A stretch of DNA of 9,968 bases, taken from Actinomycetes bacterium. GTDB lineage: Bacteria > Actinomycetota > Actinomycetes > Propionibacteriales > Propionibacteriaceae. The stretch spans positions 1 to 9,968 of the forward strand of contig WQUE01000246.1 in NCBI GenBank assembly GCA_009785885.1, in the 5' to 3' direction. The position numbers and the translations under genes were made by a program. The notes beneath the pieces were generated by a model. That model had not been told where the DNA came from. It did no database searches and was given only the letters and a program-made list of their open reading frames with translations. Positions 1 through 6,571 of the stretch are shown here, piece after piece. The stretch's first letter is position 1; every line of letters starts with the position of its first letter.

Positions 1-2
1 AC

Positions 3-50
3 TGTCCCTCGATCGCCGGCCTCACCTGCGGATGCTCCGGTTGAGGGACA
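3..50 (+). terminator. Inverted repeat at left edge, possible terminator
   Basis: TGTCCCTC at 3-10 is perfectly inverted as GAGGGACA at 43-50. In plus-strand RNA the stem extends inward to 15/38 through three more Watson-Crick pairs and two G-U pairs, giving 13 pairs around a 22-nt loop. On the minus strand the G-U pairs become C-A mismatches, so plus-strand RNA is favoured. ACTTTCG follows, a weak U-containing tail. It could terminate a rightward gene ending just left of the window. A mobile-element end is an alternative, but no transposase is visible. Confidence 0.25.
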
Positions 51-147
51 CTTTCGCTACAGATCGCCCCAGCCCTGGCGGAATCCGTTCATCTCATCCA
101 CGGTCCGACATCTTGGAACCAGAGTGGAGGGACCGTGTCCTCGCGTT

Positions 148-191
148 GCGGGGCGTCTTCTCCGGCAAAGAAGACAGGAAAGACGCCCCGC
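148..191. repeat. 12-bp perfect inverted repeat with a competing hairpin
   Basis: GCGGGGCGTCTT (148-159) and AAGACGCCCCGC (180-191) are perfect inverted copies separated by 20 nt. Part of the left arm (GTCTTCT, 155-161) can instead pair with AGAAGAC (169-175) around a 7-nt loop, so the two hairpins exclude each other. Neither strand has a U-tract after the stem. It lies about 245 bp beyond the peptidase stop and could be a terminator or 3'-end stabiliser for that transcript. That role is inference; the repeat itself is read directly. Confidence 0.6.
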
Positions 192-254
192 TGCGTCCGA
201 CCGACCCCGGCCGCACGACCGACGACGGCCCTTTCGCCGGCACAGTGGAGGAGT

Positions 255-274
255 ACCCGGCCACGTCGCCGGGT
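255..274 (-). terminator. Hairpin downstream of the kdp-peptidase operon, possible terminator
   Basis: ACCCGGC (255-261) and GCCGGGT (268-274) form a perfect 7-bp stem with a 6-nt loop, about 160 bp after the peptidase stop codon. There is no U-run on either side, so a classical intrinsic terminator is not supported. U-less hairpins have been proposed as terminators in actinobacteria. Assignment to the leftward transcript rests only on position. Confidence 0.22.
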
Positions 275-436
275 TCGCCGCAGAGGCGCCGGATCGCCGC
301 AGGCCCGCACTATCGGTGACGGCTGCCGGTCCCTGGAAGGTATGCGACGTTCTGCACTCGACACCCCGGCCCCGCACCGCCCCGACCGAATTCAGCGCTT
401 CCCCCGGCCTCGGCATCGTCCACTGACCCCGGCGGC

Positions 437-1732
437 TCACGCCAGGACGAAGAACGCCCCGAACGCCCGGGCGAACCGCGCCGGATCGTCCGTCCCCACC
501 AGCTCCCGCGCGGAGTGCATCGACAGGATCGGCACGCCGACGTCCACCGTCCGCACGCCGAGGCGGGCCTCCACGAACGGCCCGATGGTGCTCCCACAAG
601 GGACGTCGTTGCTCGACACGAACACCTGCACCGGCACGTCCACCGCCTGGCACGCCCGCCGCCACATCGACTCCCCCGGCCCCTCGGTGGTGTATCCGTG
701 CCGCGCGTTCACCTTCAGCATCGGCCCGCCGTTCAACACCGGACGCTCGTCCGGGTCGGACTTGCCGGGATAGTTCGGGTTCACGGCGTGCCCCGTGTCG
801 GACGACACGAACCACGACCGCGCCCAGCACCGCGGCACGTCGTCGCCCGTGATCCCGAGCGCCAACAGAATCCTCTCCACGACGCATGCCAGGAACGGCC
901 CCGCCGCCCCCGACCGCGAACTCGACCCGACCTCCTCGTGGTCGAAGCACGCCAGGACGGGGATCGGCGCACCGGGGCCCGGCGGTTCCACCGCGAGCAG
1001 CGCCGTCAGACCCGCCCACACGCTGGACAGGTTGTCCAACCGCCGGGACGCCAGGAACTCCCCCGCGACGCCCAGCACCGCCGGCGCCTCCGTCGTGACG
1101 AGGAACAGATCGTGCCCCGCGATCTCCTCGGACGAGGCGAGCCCCGCCAGCCGCGCCACGGCGCCGAGCAGCCCGCCGTCCGCCACCGCCGGGCCGCCGT
1201 CCAGCCCGTACACCGGCATCAGGTGCGCCTGCGGGTCGAGGTGCAGCGCGTCGTTCACGCTCCGGTCGAGGTGCACGGCCAGCTGCGGGATTCGCAGCCA
1301 GGCGGGCGACCGGACGAGCCGCATCGAACCGTCCCGCAGCACGACCCGCCCGGCGACGGCCAGGTCGCGGTCGAGCCACGAGTTCAGCAGCGGCCCGCCG
1401 TACACCTCGGCGCCCGCCTGCGCGTACCCGTCGCGGCGGTGCTCCGGGAGGGGCTTCAGCTTGAAGGCCGGCGAGTCGGTGTGGGCGCCGACGATCCGCA
1501 GGCACGTCTGTTCGCTCACCCCCGCCGGCAGCCGGTACGCGATCAGCGCCCCGTCCCGCACGATGTAGTGCCCGCCGGGCGTCCCGTCGAACGCGTCCTC
1601 CTCGCGCTGCCGGACGAAACCCCCCGCGTCCAACCGCGCCGCCATCGCCTCGACGGCATGGTACGACGTCGGCGAATCCTGCAGGAAGGCGGCGAAATCG
1701 GCGACCGGGTCGCTGCTCACATGGTTCACCAC
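437..1732 (-). CDS. M18-family aminopeptidase (aspartyl aminopeptidase type)
   Basis: A 431-residue zinc metallo-aminopeptidase of family M18, which removes N-terminal residues (acidic ones in characterised members) from peptides in the cytoplasm. The family's metal and catalytic residues are visible: His84 and Asp86 in GAHTDSP, Asp233 in RRLDNLSS, Glu266 and Glu267 in DHEEVGSSS, Asp312 in SSDTGHAVNPNY, and His406 in LSMHSARE. The length is normal for bacterial members. The start is uncertain: GTG codons occur at 1732, 1729 and 1720, and none has a clear Shine-Dalgarno sequence. The gene begins 10 nt after the kdpC stop and is probably the last gene of the kdp transcript, perhaps translated by re-initiation. 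It belongs to the pepC/apeB-like group, but the exact symbol cannot be chosen. The family is secure; substrate preference is inferred. Confidence 0.93.
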   Translation of the reverse strand: MVNHVSSDPVADFAAFLQDSPTSYHAVEAMAARLDAGGFVRQREEDAFDGTPGGHYIVRDGALIAYRLPAGVSEQTCLRIVGAHTDSPAFKLKPLPEHRRDGYAQAGAEVYGGPLLNSWLDRDLAVAGRVVLRDGSMRLVRSPAWLRIPQLAVHLDRSVNDALHLDPQAHLMPVYGLDGGPAVADGGLLGAVARLAGLASSEEIAGHDLFLVTTEAPAVLGVAGEFLASRRLDNLSSVWAGLTALLAVEPPGPGAPIPVLACFDHEEVGSSSRSGAAGPFLACVVERILLALGITGDDVPRCWARSWFVSSDTGHAVNPNYPGKSDPDERPVLNGGPMLKVNARHGYTTEGPGESMWRRACQAVDVPVQVFVSSNDVPCGSTIGPFVEARLGVRTVDVGVPILSMHSARELVGTDDPARFARAFGAFFVLA

Positions 1733-1742
1733 GCGGTCAAGG

Positions 1743-2357
1743 CTAGCCGTGGTACTCGTCCAACGCCAGGTTCAACTCGACGACGTTCACGCGCGGCTCG
1801 CCGATGTAGCCGAGATCGCGTCCCCGCGTGTACTGGCTGACAAGGGACGATACGACATCGGGCGACAGGTTGCGCACCCGCGCTACCCGGTCGATCTGGA
1901 TGGTCGCGTAGGCCACGCTGATGTCCGGGTCCAGCCCCGACCCGGAAGCGGTCACCGCGTCCGGCGGCACATCCGCGACCGCCACCCCGTTGAACTCGGC
2001 GATCGCCGCCTTGCGCTCCTCGATCGCCGCGAACAGCGCGTTGCTCTCCGGCCCCAGGTTGGACGCACCCGACGACGTCGCGTCGTACCCGTCCCCGGCG
2101 ACCGACGGGCGCGGCTGGAAGTACTGCGGCAGCGGGTTGCCGTCCGCGTCGCTGAACGACTGGCCGATCAGCGACGAGCCGACCACCTGGCCGTTCGCGT
2201 TGCGGATGAGCGAGCCGCCGGCCTGGGACGGAAACGCGACCCGTCCGATCGCGAGCACCACGAGCGGGTACAGGATGCCCAGGATCACCGTCAACACGAC
2301 CATGGCGCGCACGGCCGTCCACACCGTCCGAAGAGAGCCACCCAGGTGAACGCTCAT
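1743..2357 (-). CDS. kdpC: Potassium-transporting ATPase subunit KdpC
   Basis: KdpC is the single-span accessory subunit that stabilises the KdpFABC potassium pump and assists ATP binding by KdpB. The 204-residue product has one N-terminal membrane helix at about 17-39 and an extracytoplasmic domain with the family signatures VVGSSLIGQSF (58-68), PQYFQPRPSVAGDGYDATSSG (about 77-97), TASGSGLDPDIS (136-147) and GEPRVNVVELNLALD near the C-terminus. The usual DPHIS sequence reads DPDIS here, so a normally conserved His (recalled from the E. coli family) is replaced by Asp146. The ATG at 2357 is preceded by AAAGGA at 2374-2369, ten bases upstream. That ribosome-binding site overlaps the kdpB stop codon, and the gap after kdpB is 16 nt. 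Identity is certain. Confidence 0.97.
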   Translation of the reverse strand: MSVHLGGSLRTVWTAVRAMVVLTVILGILYPLVVLAIGRVAFPSQAGGSLIRNANGQVVGSSLIGQSFSDADGNPLPQYFQPRPSVAGDGYDATSSGASNLGPESNALFAAIEERKAAIAEFNGVAVADVPPDAVTASGSGLDPDISVAYATIQIDRVARVRNLSPDVVSSLVSQYTRGRDLGYIGEPRVNVVELNLALDEYHG

Positions 2358-2373
2358 GAGGTGGGGAGTCCTT

Positions 2374-4521
2374 TCAGTATCCGGGGATCAGGCTGACGAC
2401 CAGGTCGATCAGCTTGATCCACACCGCCGCGAAGATGACGCCACCGACGCCATAGTAGAGCAGATTCAGGTTGAGCGCGCGGCCCAGGTCGACAAGCCGG
2501 TACGGCACGCCGGCCAGCGCCAGCCGGATCAGGATGAAGATCACCGCGACGCTATAGATAACAGTCGACAGGATCGCCGACGCGGGCGAGTGGAGCCGCA
2601 GGATGTTCAGCTTGTCCAGCCCCGGGAACTGGGCGACGAACAGCGGCGGGAAGATCGCGAAGTAGCGGATGATGTCGTTGGCGATGTTGAACGTCGTCAG
2701 CGCCCCCCGCGTGGCCCGCTGGCGCCGTCCCGTCTCGACGATTTCGACGAGCTTCGTCGGGTCGTCGTCGAGCACGATCATGTTCGCCGCCTCCTTGGCG
2801 GCGGCCGTGGCCGAGTTCATCGCGACGCCGACATCCGCCTGGGCGAGCGCCGGGGCGTCGTTCGTACCGTCCCCGGTCATCGCGACGAAATGCCCATCGG
2901 CCTGTTCGCGCTTGACGAGGGCCAGCTTGTCCTCGGGGGTCGCATCGCCGACGAACGCGTCCACCCCGGCTTCGGCCGCGATCGATTTCGCGGTCAGCGG
3001 GTTGTCCCCCGTGATCATCACGGTGCGCACGCCCAGGGCGTGCAACTGACTGATCCGGGCCACGACGGCGGGCTTCACGACATCCTTGAAATGGATCACG
3101 CCGAGGATTCGCCCGGGTTCGTCCGCCAGCTTCGCCGCGACGACGATCGGCGTGCCGCCCGCGCGGGCGATCGTGGACGTCGCCCGCTTCAGCTCGTCGA
3201 CCACCGCCCTGGACGGCTGCGTCCCGACGTGCTTCAGCCACGCCAGGATCGCCGACTCGGCCCCTTTGCGCGCGCTCGACCCGTTCGGCAGATCGATGCC
3301 GGACAGGCGCGTCTGGGCGCTGAACAACACGGTGCGGCCCGACCGGCCGCGCTCCTCCAGCGCGCCGATGTCGATCCCCGACTCGCGGGCCAGCGCGATC
3401 GCCGACACGCCCTCGGGCGTCGGATCGCGGAGCGAGGACGCCACGGCCGCCCGCAGCAGCTCGTCCCGGCTCACCCCGTGCAGGGGTTCGGCGTGGGTCG
3501 CCCGGCGGTCGCCCTGCGTGATCGTGCCCGTCTTGTCCAAGACGACGGTGGTGATGTCGCCGGCGGTCTCCAGGGCGTGCGCCGAATCGGCCAGGACGTT
3601 GTTCTGCACGAGCCGAGACATCGAGGCCACGCCCGTCACCGACAGCAGGGCTGCGATCTCGGCGGGGATGAGGCACACGACGACCGCCGCCCACACGGGC
3701 ACCGACACCGGCAAGGCGAACGGCGACACGATCGCGTTCACGGTCAGCGCAATCACGATGAACGACACGGAGAACGACGCGAGCAGAGCCGTCAGCGCCA
3801 GCTCGTGCGGGGCCTTCTGCCGGTGGGCGCCCTCGGCGAGACCGATCATCTTGTCGACGGCCGTCTTCCCGTGGGGGACGGTGACGCGCACGACGATCCG
3901 GTCCGACAGCACCCTCGTACCCCCGGTCACACCCGACCGGTCACCGCCGGCCTCCCGGATGACCGGTGCGGACTCGCCGGTGATCGCCGACTCGTCGACC
4001 GAGGCGATACCCCAGATCACCTCGCCGTCGGCGGGGATGATGTCGCCGGCGCTCGCCACGACGATGTCACCGGGCCGCAGCGCGATCGAGGACACATCGG
4101 TCGTCACGGCGTCGCTGGCGTCCGCGTCGGCCCTCGGATCGTAGCGGCCGACGCGATGGGCCGTCGAGCCTTCCCGCGTCGAACGCAGACGGGCCGCCTG
4201 GAAACGTCCCTGATCCTCCGCGAGCGCCTCGGCCAGGTTGGCCGCGATCACGGTCAGCCACAGGTTCACCGCGATCACCCACGTGAAACCGGCCGGCAGG
4301 CGCAGGCCGCCCGAGTCGGCCGGCCCCGTCCAGAACTCGCTGATGCCGATGATCGTCGTGAGCACGGACCCGCACCACACGAGGAACAGCACCGGATTGT
4401 GCCACTGGACGCGCGGGTCGACCTTCCGGAACGCGCTCTTCAGCGGGCCCCACATGGCGCGCATCCGGGACTGGACACGCGAGGTGCGCTCCGTCGGTGC
4501 GGCCGCAGTCACGGCGCTCAT
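2374..4521 (-). CDS. kdpB: Potassium-transporting P-type ATPase subunit KdpB
   Basis: KdpB is the ATP-hydrolysing, ion-translocating subunit of KdpFABC. The 715-residue protein shows the P-type order: TM1-2 (about 43-97), actuator loop TGES (181-184, Ser184 matching the inhibitory phospho-serine in E. coli), TM3-4 (about 241-295), phosphorylation site DKTGT (Asp329), nucleotide-binding FSAQTRLSG (400-408) and RKG (418-420), TGDN (504-507), hinge TGDGTNDAP (549-557) and a C-terminal TM5-7 bundle. It is unusual at conserved places: TM4 reads CLIPAEIAALLS (283-294) where CLIPTTIGGLLS is expected, and TM5 reads NDIIRYF (615-621) where NDVAKYF is expected, so the coupling Lys is Arg619. The ATG at 4521 overlaps the kdpA stop by 4 nt (ATGA) and has GGAGG seven bases upstream. 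The reading frame stays open far upstream through kdpA, but that part is not coding. Confidence 0.97.
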   Translation of the reverse strand: MSAVTAAAPTERTSRVQSRMRAMWGPLKSAFRKVDPRVQWHNPVLFLVWCGSVLTTIIGISEFWTGPADSGGLRLPAGFTWVIAVNLWLTVIAANLAEALAEDQGRFQAARLRSTREGSTAHRVGRYDPRADADASDAVTTDVSSIALRPGDIVVASAGDIIPADGEVIWGIASVDESAITGESAPVIREAGGDRSGVTGGTRVLSDRIVVRVTVPHGKTAVDKMIGLAEGAHRQKAPHELALTALLASFSVSFIVIALTVNAIVSPFALPVSVPVWAAVVVCLIPAEIAALLSVTGVASMSRLVQNNVLADSAHALETAGDITTVVLDKTGTITQGDRRATHAEPLHGVSRDELLRAAVASSLRDPTPEGVSAIALARESGIDIGALEERGRSGRTVLFSAQTRLSGIDLPNGSSARKGAESAILAWLKHVGTQPSRAVVDELKRATSTIARAGGTPIVVAAKLADEPGRILGVIHFKDVVKPAVVARISQLHALGVRTVMITGDNPLTAKSIAAEAGVDAFVGDATPEDKLALVKREQADGHFVAMTGDGTNDAPALAQADVGVAMNSATAAAKEAANMIVLDDDPTKLVEIVETGRRQRATRGALTTFNIANDIIRYFAIFPPLFVAQFPGLDKLNILRLHSPASAILSTVIYSVAVIFILIRLALAGVPYRLVDLGRALNLNLLYYGVGGVIFAAVWIKLIDLVVSLIPGY

Positions 4522-6191
4522 GCGAGTCCCTCCGCGAGCGGGCCGCACAGCAGCACCGGGAAGAACGTCGGCAGGGAGATGAAGACGACAAGGAAGATCA
4601 GCCAGATCACGAACTGCGGCCGGTACACGGGCAGCTCCGCCGCCGAGGCCGTCGTCCGGTCCTGCGCGGCGAACGACCCGGCCAGGGCGAGCACCAGGGC
4701 GATCGGGACGAACCGGCCCAGCAGGATGATGATGCCGAGGAAGGTGTTGAGGTACGGCGTGTTCGCGCTGAAGCCGGCGAACGCCGAACCGTTGTTGATG
4801 GCCGCCGAGATGAACGCGTAGACCAGTTCCGACACGCCGTGCGGCCCGGGTTCGCTCATCGCCTGACCGACGATCTGGTCGCGGATGGACGGCAGCGACA
4901 TCGTGATCGCCATGCCACCCAGCGCCAGCACGGGCAGCACGAGGATCATCACGCCCGACAGGATCACCTCCCGCACGCCGATCCGCTTGCCGAACACCAC
5001 CGGCGCGCGTCCGAGCAGCTGGCCCGTCAGGAACACCGTGATCACCACAAGAACCAGCAAGGTGTACAGGCCCGTGCCGACCCCGCCCGGCGATACCTCC
5101 CCCATCGCCATGTTCAGGATCATCACCATGCCGCCGATCGCCGTGTACGACCCGTGCATGGAGTTGGCCGCGCCGCCGGTCGTGCCCGTCGTCGCGGTCG
5201 CGAACAGCGTGGACTGGATGATCCCGAACCGCTGCTCCTTGCCCTCCATCGCGGCCCCGGCCACCTGGAACGCCGTGCCATGCCCGGACAGTTCGGCGGC
5301 CGTGATCGACACGAACACGACGCAGAACAGGGCCGCCATCGTCGCGAGGATGATGAAACCCGCCCGCTGGTCGCCGATCATCGTCCCGAAGGTGCGCGGC
5401 AGGCAGAACGGGATGAGGAGCAGCAGCAGCACCTGGACCACGTTCGTCCAGGCCGTCGGGTTCTCGAACGGGTGCGCGGAATTCGCATTGAAGAAGCCGC
5501 CGCCGTTCGTGCCGAGCATCTTGATGGCCTCCTGGGAGGCCACGGGACCGCCGGGGATCGTCTGCGTCCCCCCGGCCACCGTCGTGATCTGCGTGACGCC
5601 GTGCAGGTTCTGGATCACCCCGCCGGCGAGCAGGACGATCGCGGCGATCAGCGCCAGCGGCCCCAGGATGCGCAAGCTGGCCCGGACCACGTCCACCCAG
5701 AAGTTGCCGAGCGTACCCCGGTTGCGGTAGGCGATGCCCCGGACGAGGGCGATCGCAACGGCGATGCCGACGGCGCCCGACACGAAGCTCTGCACGGTCA
5801 GTCCCAGCATCTGCACGGCGTAGCCGACGGTGTGCTCGGGGACGTACGACTGCCAGTTCGTGTTCCCGACGAACGACGCGGCGGTGTTGAACGCCAGGTC
5901 CGGGCTCATCGCCGGGAACCCGAGGGAGAACGGCAGATACGGCTGCAGCCGCTCCAGCGCGTAGAACAGCACCAGCCCGGCGCCCGAAAACGCGAGCACC
6001 GCCCGCAGGTAGGCCTTCCATGACTGGCCGGCCCGCGGATCGACGCCGATGAGGCGGTAGATCCAGCGCTCGGCGCGCCAATCCGACTCCGTGGTGAACA
6101 CCCAGGCCATGTAGTCGCCCAGCGGACGGTATGCCAGTCCGAGGATGAGGGCGACGGTCACCAGGGAGGTGACGGCCCAGAACCACGCCAT
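4518..6191 (-). CDS. kdpA: Potassium-transporting ATPase subunit KdpA
   Basis: KdpA is the potassium-channel-like subunit of KdpFABC that selects K+ and feeds it to KdpB. The 557-residue, very hydrophobic protein has about ten membrane spans and four filter loops: FVGNTNWQSY (107-116), GTNGGGFFNANS (227-238), TTGTTGGAANSMH (334-346) and SAAINNGSAFAG (462-473). The second loop is classical. The others differ from E. coli as I recall it: VTNTNWQ is VGNTNWQ, YSGE is YVPE, MHDS is MHGS, and ANNNGSAF is INNGSAF (Ile465 replacing Asn). The start is the ATG at 6191, which shares one base with the kdpF stop and has GGGAG seven bases upstream. The stop overlaps the kdpB start by 4 nt, so the subunits are probably translationally coupled. 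Family certain; unchanged K+ selectivity is not certain. Confidence 0.97.
   Translation of the reverse strand: MAWFWAVTSLVTVALILGLAYRPLGDYMAWVFTTESDWRAERWIYRLIGVDPRAGQSWKAYLRAVLAFSGAGLVLFYALERLQPYLPFSLGFPAMSPDLAFNTAASFVGNTNWQSYVPEHTVGYAVQMLGLTVQSFVSGAVGIAVAIALVRGIAYRNRGTLGNFWVDVVRASLRILGPLALIAAIVLLAGGVIQNLHGVTQITTVAGGTQTIPGGPVASQEAIKMLGTNGGGFFNANSAHPFENPTAWTNVVQVLLLLLIPFCLPRTFGTMIGDQRAGFIILATMAALFCVVFVSITAAELSGHGTAFQVAGAAMEGKEQRFGIIQSTLFATATTGTTGGAANSMHGSYTAIGGMVMILNMAMGEVSPGGVGTGLYTLLVLVVITVFLTGQLLGRAPVVFGKRIGVREVILSGVMILVLPVLALGGMAITMSLPSIRDQIVGQAMSEPGPHGVSELVYAFISAAINNGSAFAGFSANTPYLNTFLGIIILLGRFVPIALVLALAGSFAAQDRTTASAAELPVYRPQFVIWLIFLVVFISLPTFFPVLLCGPLAEGLA
4529..4533 (-). promoter_or_regulatory. 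Shine-Dalgarno GGAGG fixing the kdpB start
   Basis: GGAGG on the minus strand lies inside the last codons of kdpA, seven bases before the ATG at 4521. It decides the kdpB start within an open frame that continues upstream for more than 1600 further bases without a stop. Confidence 0.8.
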
Positions 6192-6280
6192 CAGAACGCT
6201 CCCGGATCCACCAGCGCCCGTACCAGGTAGGCGATCATGAGCAGACCGACCAGCCCGCTCAGCAACTCCACGACGATCAC
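6191..6280 (-). CDS. kdpF: Small subunit KdpF (29 residues)
   Basis: KdpF is the single-helix peptide that stabilises the KdpFABC complex in the membrane. Translation from the GTG at 6280 begins MIVVELLSGLVG and ends ALVDPGAF. It has one hydrophobic helix (about residues 2-20) followed by a short basic-to-acidic tail, and 29 residues is the usual KdpF length. The YLVRALVDPG-like ending is typical of the family. The TGA stop shares one base with the kdpA ATG, as expected for the first gene of the operon. A second in-frame GTG at 6271 would give 26 residues. The ribosome-binding site is weak: GAGAG five bases upstream, or GAAGGG further away. Identity rests on size, hydrophobic pattern and position, and together these are persuasive. 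Confidence 0.9.
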   Translation of the reverse strand: MIVVELLSGLVGLLMIAYLVRALVDPGAF

Positions 6281-6571
6281 GACTGCTCTCGCACCCTTCC
6301 CCAGGCGCCGGCCCCCGTGGCGGGGGACGTCCTGCCTGGCCTACGCCGGTTCATGCGGCGCGGGCCGCTAGTCCCGACCGCTACGCCATGTAGCCGCGAT
6401 TCGCCCATGTTACTCGGACGGACCAATCCACGCACACGGCGCGACCGCACCCGGCGGGCCACCCCCCGTCCCGCCGGGCCGGACCGGGGCTCACCGGGCG
6501 CGACTCGGGGCGTCATTCCTTGTCATCTCCATTTCGGACGAATTGTCGGTGGCTCCTGGCAGGCTGGGGCC
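6281..6571. promoter_or_regulatory. Divergent spacer between kdpF and rmuC
   Basis: This 291-bp spacer must carry start signals for the leftward kdp operon and the rightward rmuC unless they lie within genes. I could not find a convincing -35/-10 pair for either. TAACAT on the minus strand near 6412-6407 is a weak -10-like match without a partner. The kdp side holds a nested hairpin (6301-6339) and a small 5-bp hairpin (6380-6394). No known potassium or c-di-AMP riboswitch consensus was recognised. A 79-codon basic frame on the minus strand (6516-6277) ends exactly over the kdpF start; it is discussed as a finding. Confidence 0.5.
6301..6339 (-). promoter_or_regulatory. Nested GC-rich hairpin in the kdp leader
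   Basis: CCAGGC (6301-6306) pairs with GCCTGG (6334-6339), enclosing a perfect 6-bp hairpin CCCCCG-TGG-CGGGGG (6312-6326, plus-strand letters). In kdp mRNA this structure ends about 20 nt before the kdpF GTG, and the purine stretch GGGGAAGGG directly follows it. It could modulate translation or stop transcription before the operon. There is no U-tract, so attenuation is speculative. Confidence 0.4.

Larger units (their letters stand above)
1..436. other. Gene-free stretch downstream of the M18 peptidase
   Basis: I see no convincing gene in these 436 bases. Open frames exist on both strands, but their translations are Arg/Pro/Gly-rich, match no family I know, and look like chance openings in GC-rich DNA. 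The stretch contains three inverted repeats, listed separately. On the minus strand a GTG at 25-23, with GGAG nine bases upstream, could begin a gene running off the left edge, but only eight codons are visible, so I do not call it. The stretch may hold the 3' end of the leftward kdp-peptidase transcript and the end of a left-hand neighbour. Confidence 0.5.

Noticed and set aside
1..25. Start of a leftward gene at GTG 25
   Set aside because: A GGAG lies at a suitable distance, but only eight codons are visible, too little to support a call.
32..319. A 95-codon plus-strand frame near the left edge
   Set aside because: It has no ribosome-binding site, no known family, biased Arg/Pro composition and runs across the inverted repeats.
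57..1505. A 482-codon minus-strand frame overlapping the M18 gene
   Set aside because: It has no recognisable motif; the M18 peptidase in the overlapping frame has all metal ligands.
2356..4821. An 821-codon plus-strand open frame opposite kdpB
   Set aside because: It is Arg/His/Asp-rich with no family resemblance and lies antisense to the clear kdpB; it is a mirror effect of the GC-rich codon pattern.
4497..6023. A 508-codon plus-strand frame opposite kdpA
   Set aside because: Arg/His/Gln-rich composition without domains, antisense to a well-supported membrane protein gene.
4522..6186. Upstream extension of the kdpB frame through kdpA to about 1270 residues
   Set aside because: The extension translates to Arg/Gly-rich noise, while kdpA is read in another frame and kdpB has its own ATG and GGAGG at the kdpA end.
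6281..6571. c-di-AMP (ydaO-type) or other known riboswitch ahead of kdp
   Set aside because: Read on the minus strand, I could not find the conserved core of this class; only generic hairpins are present.
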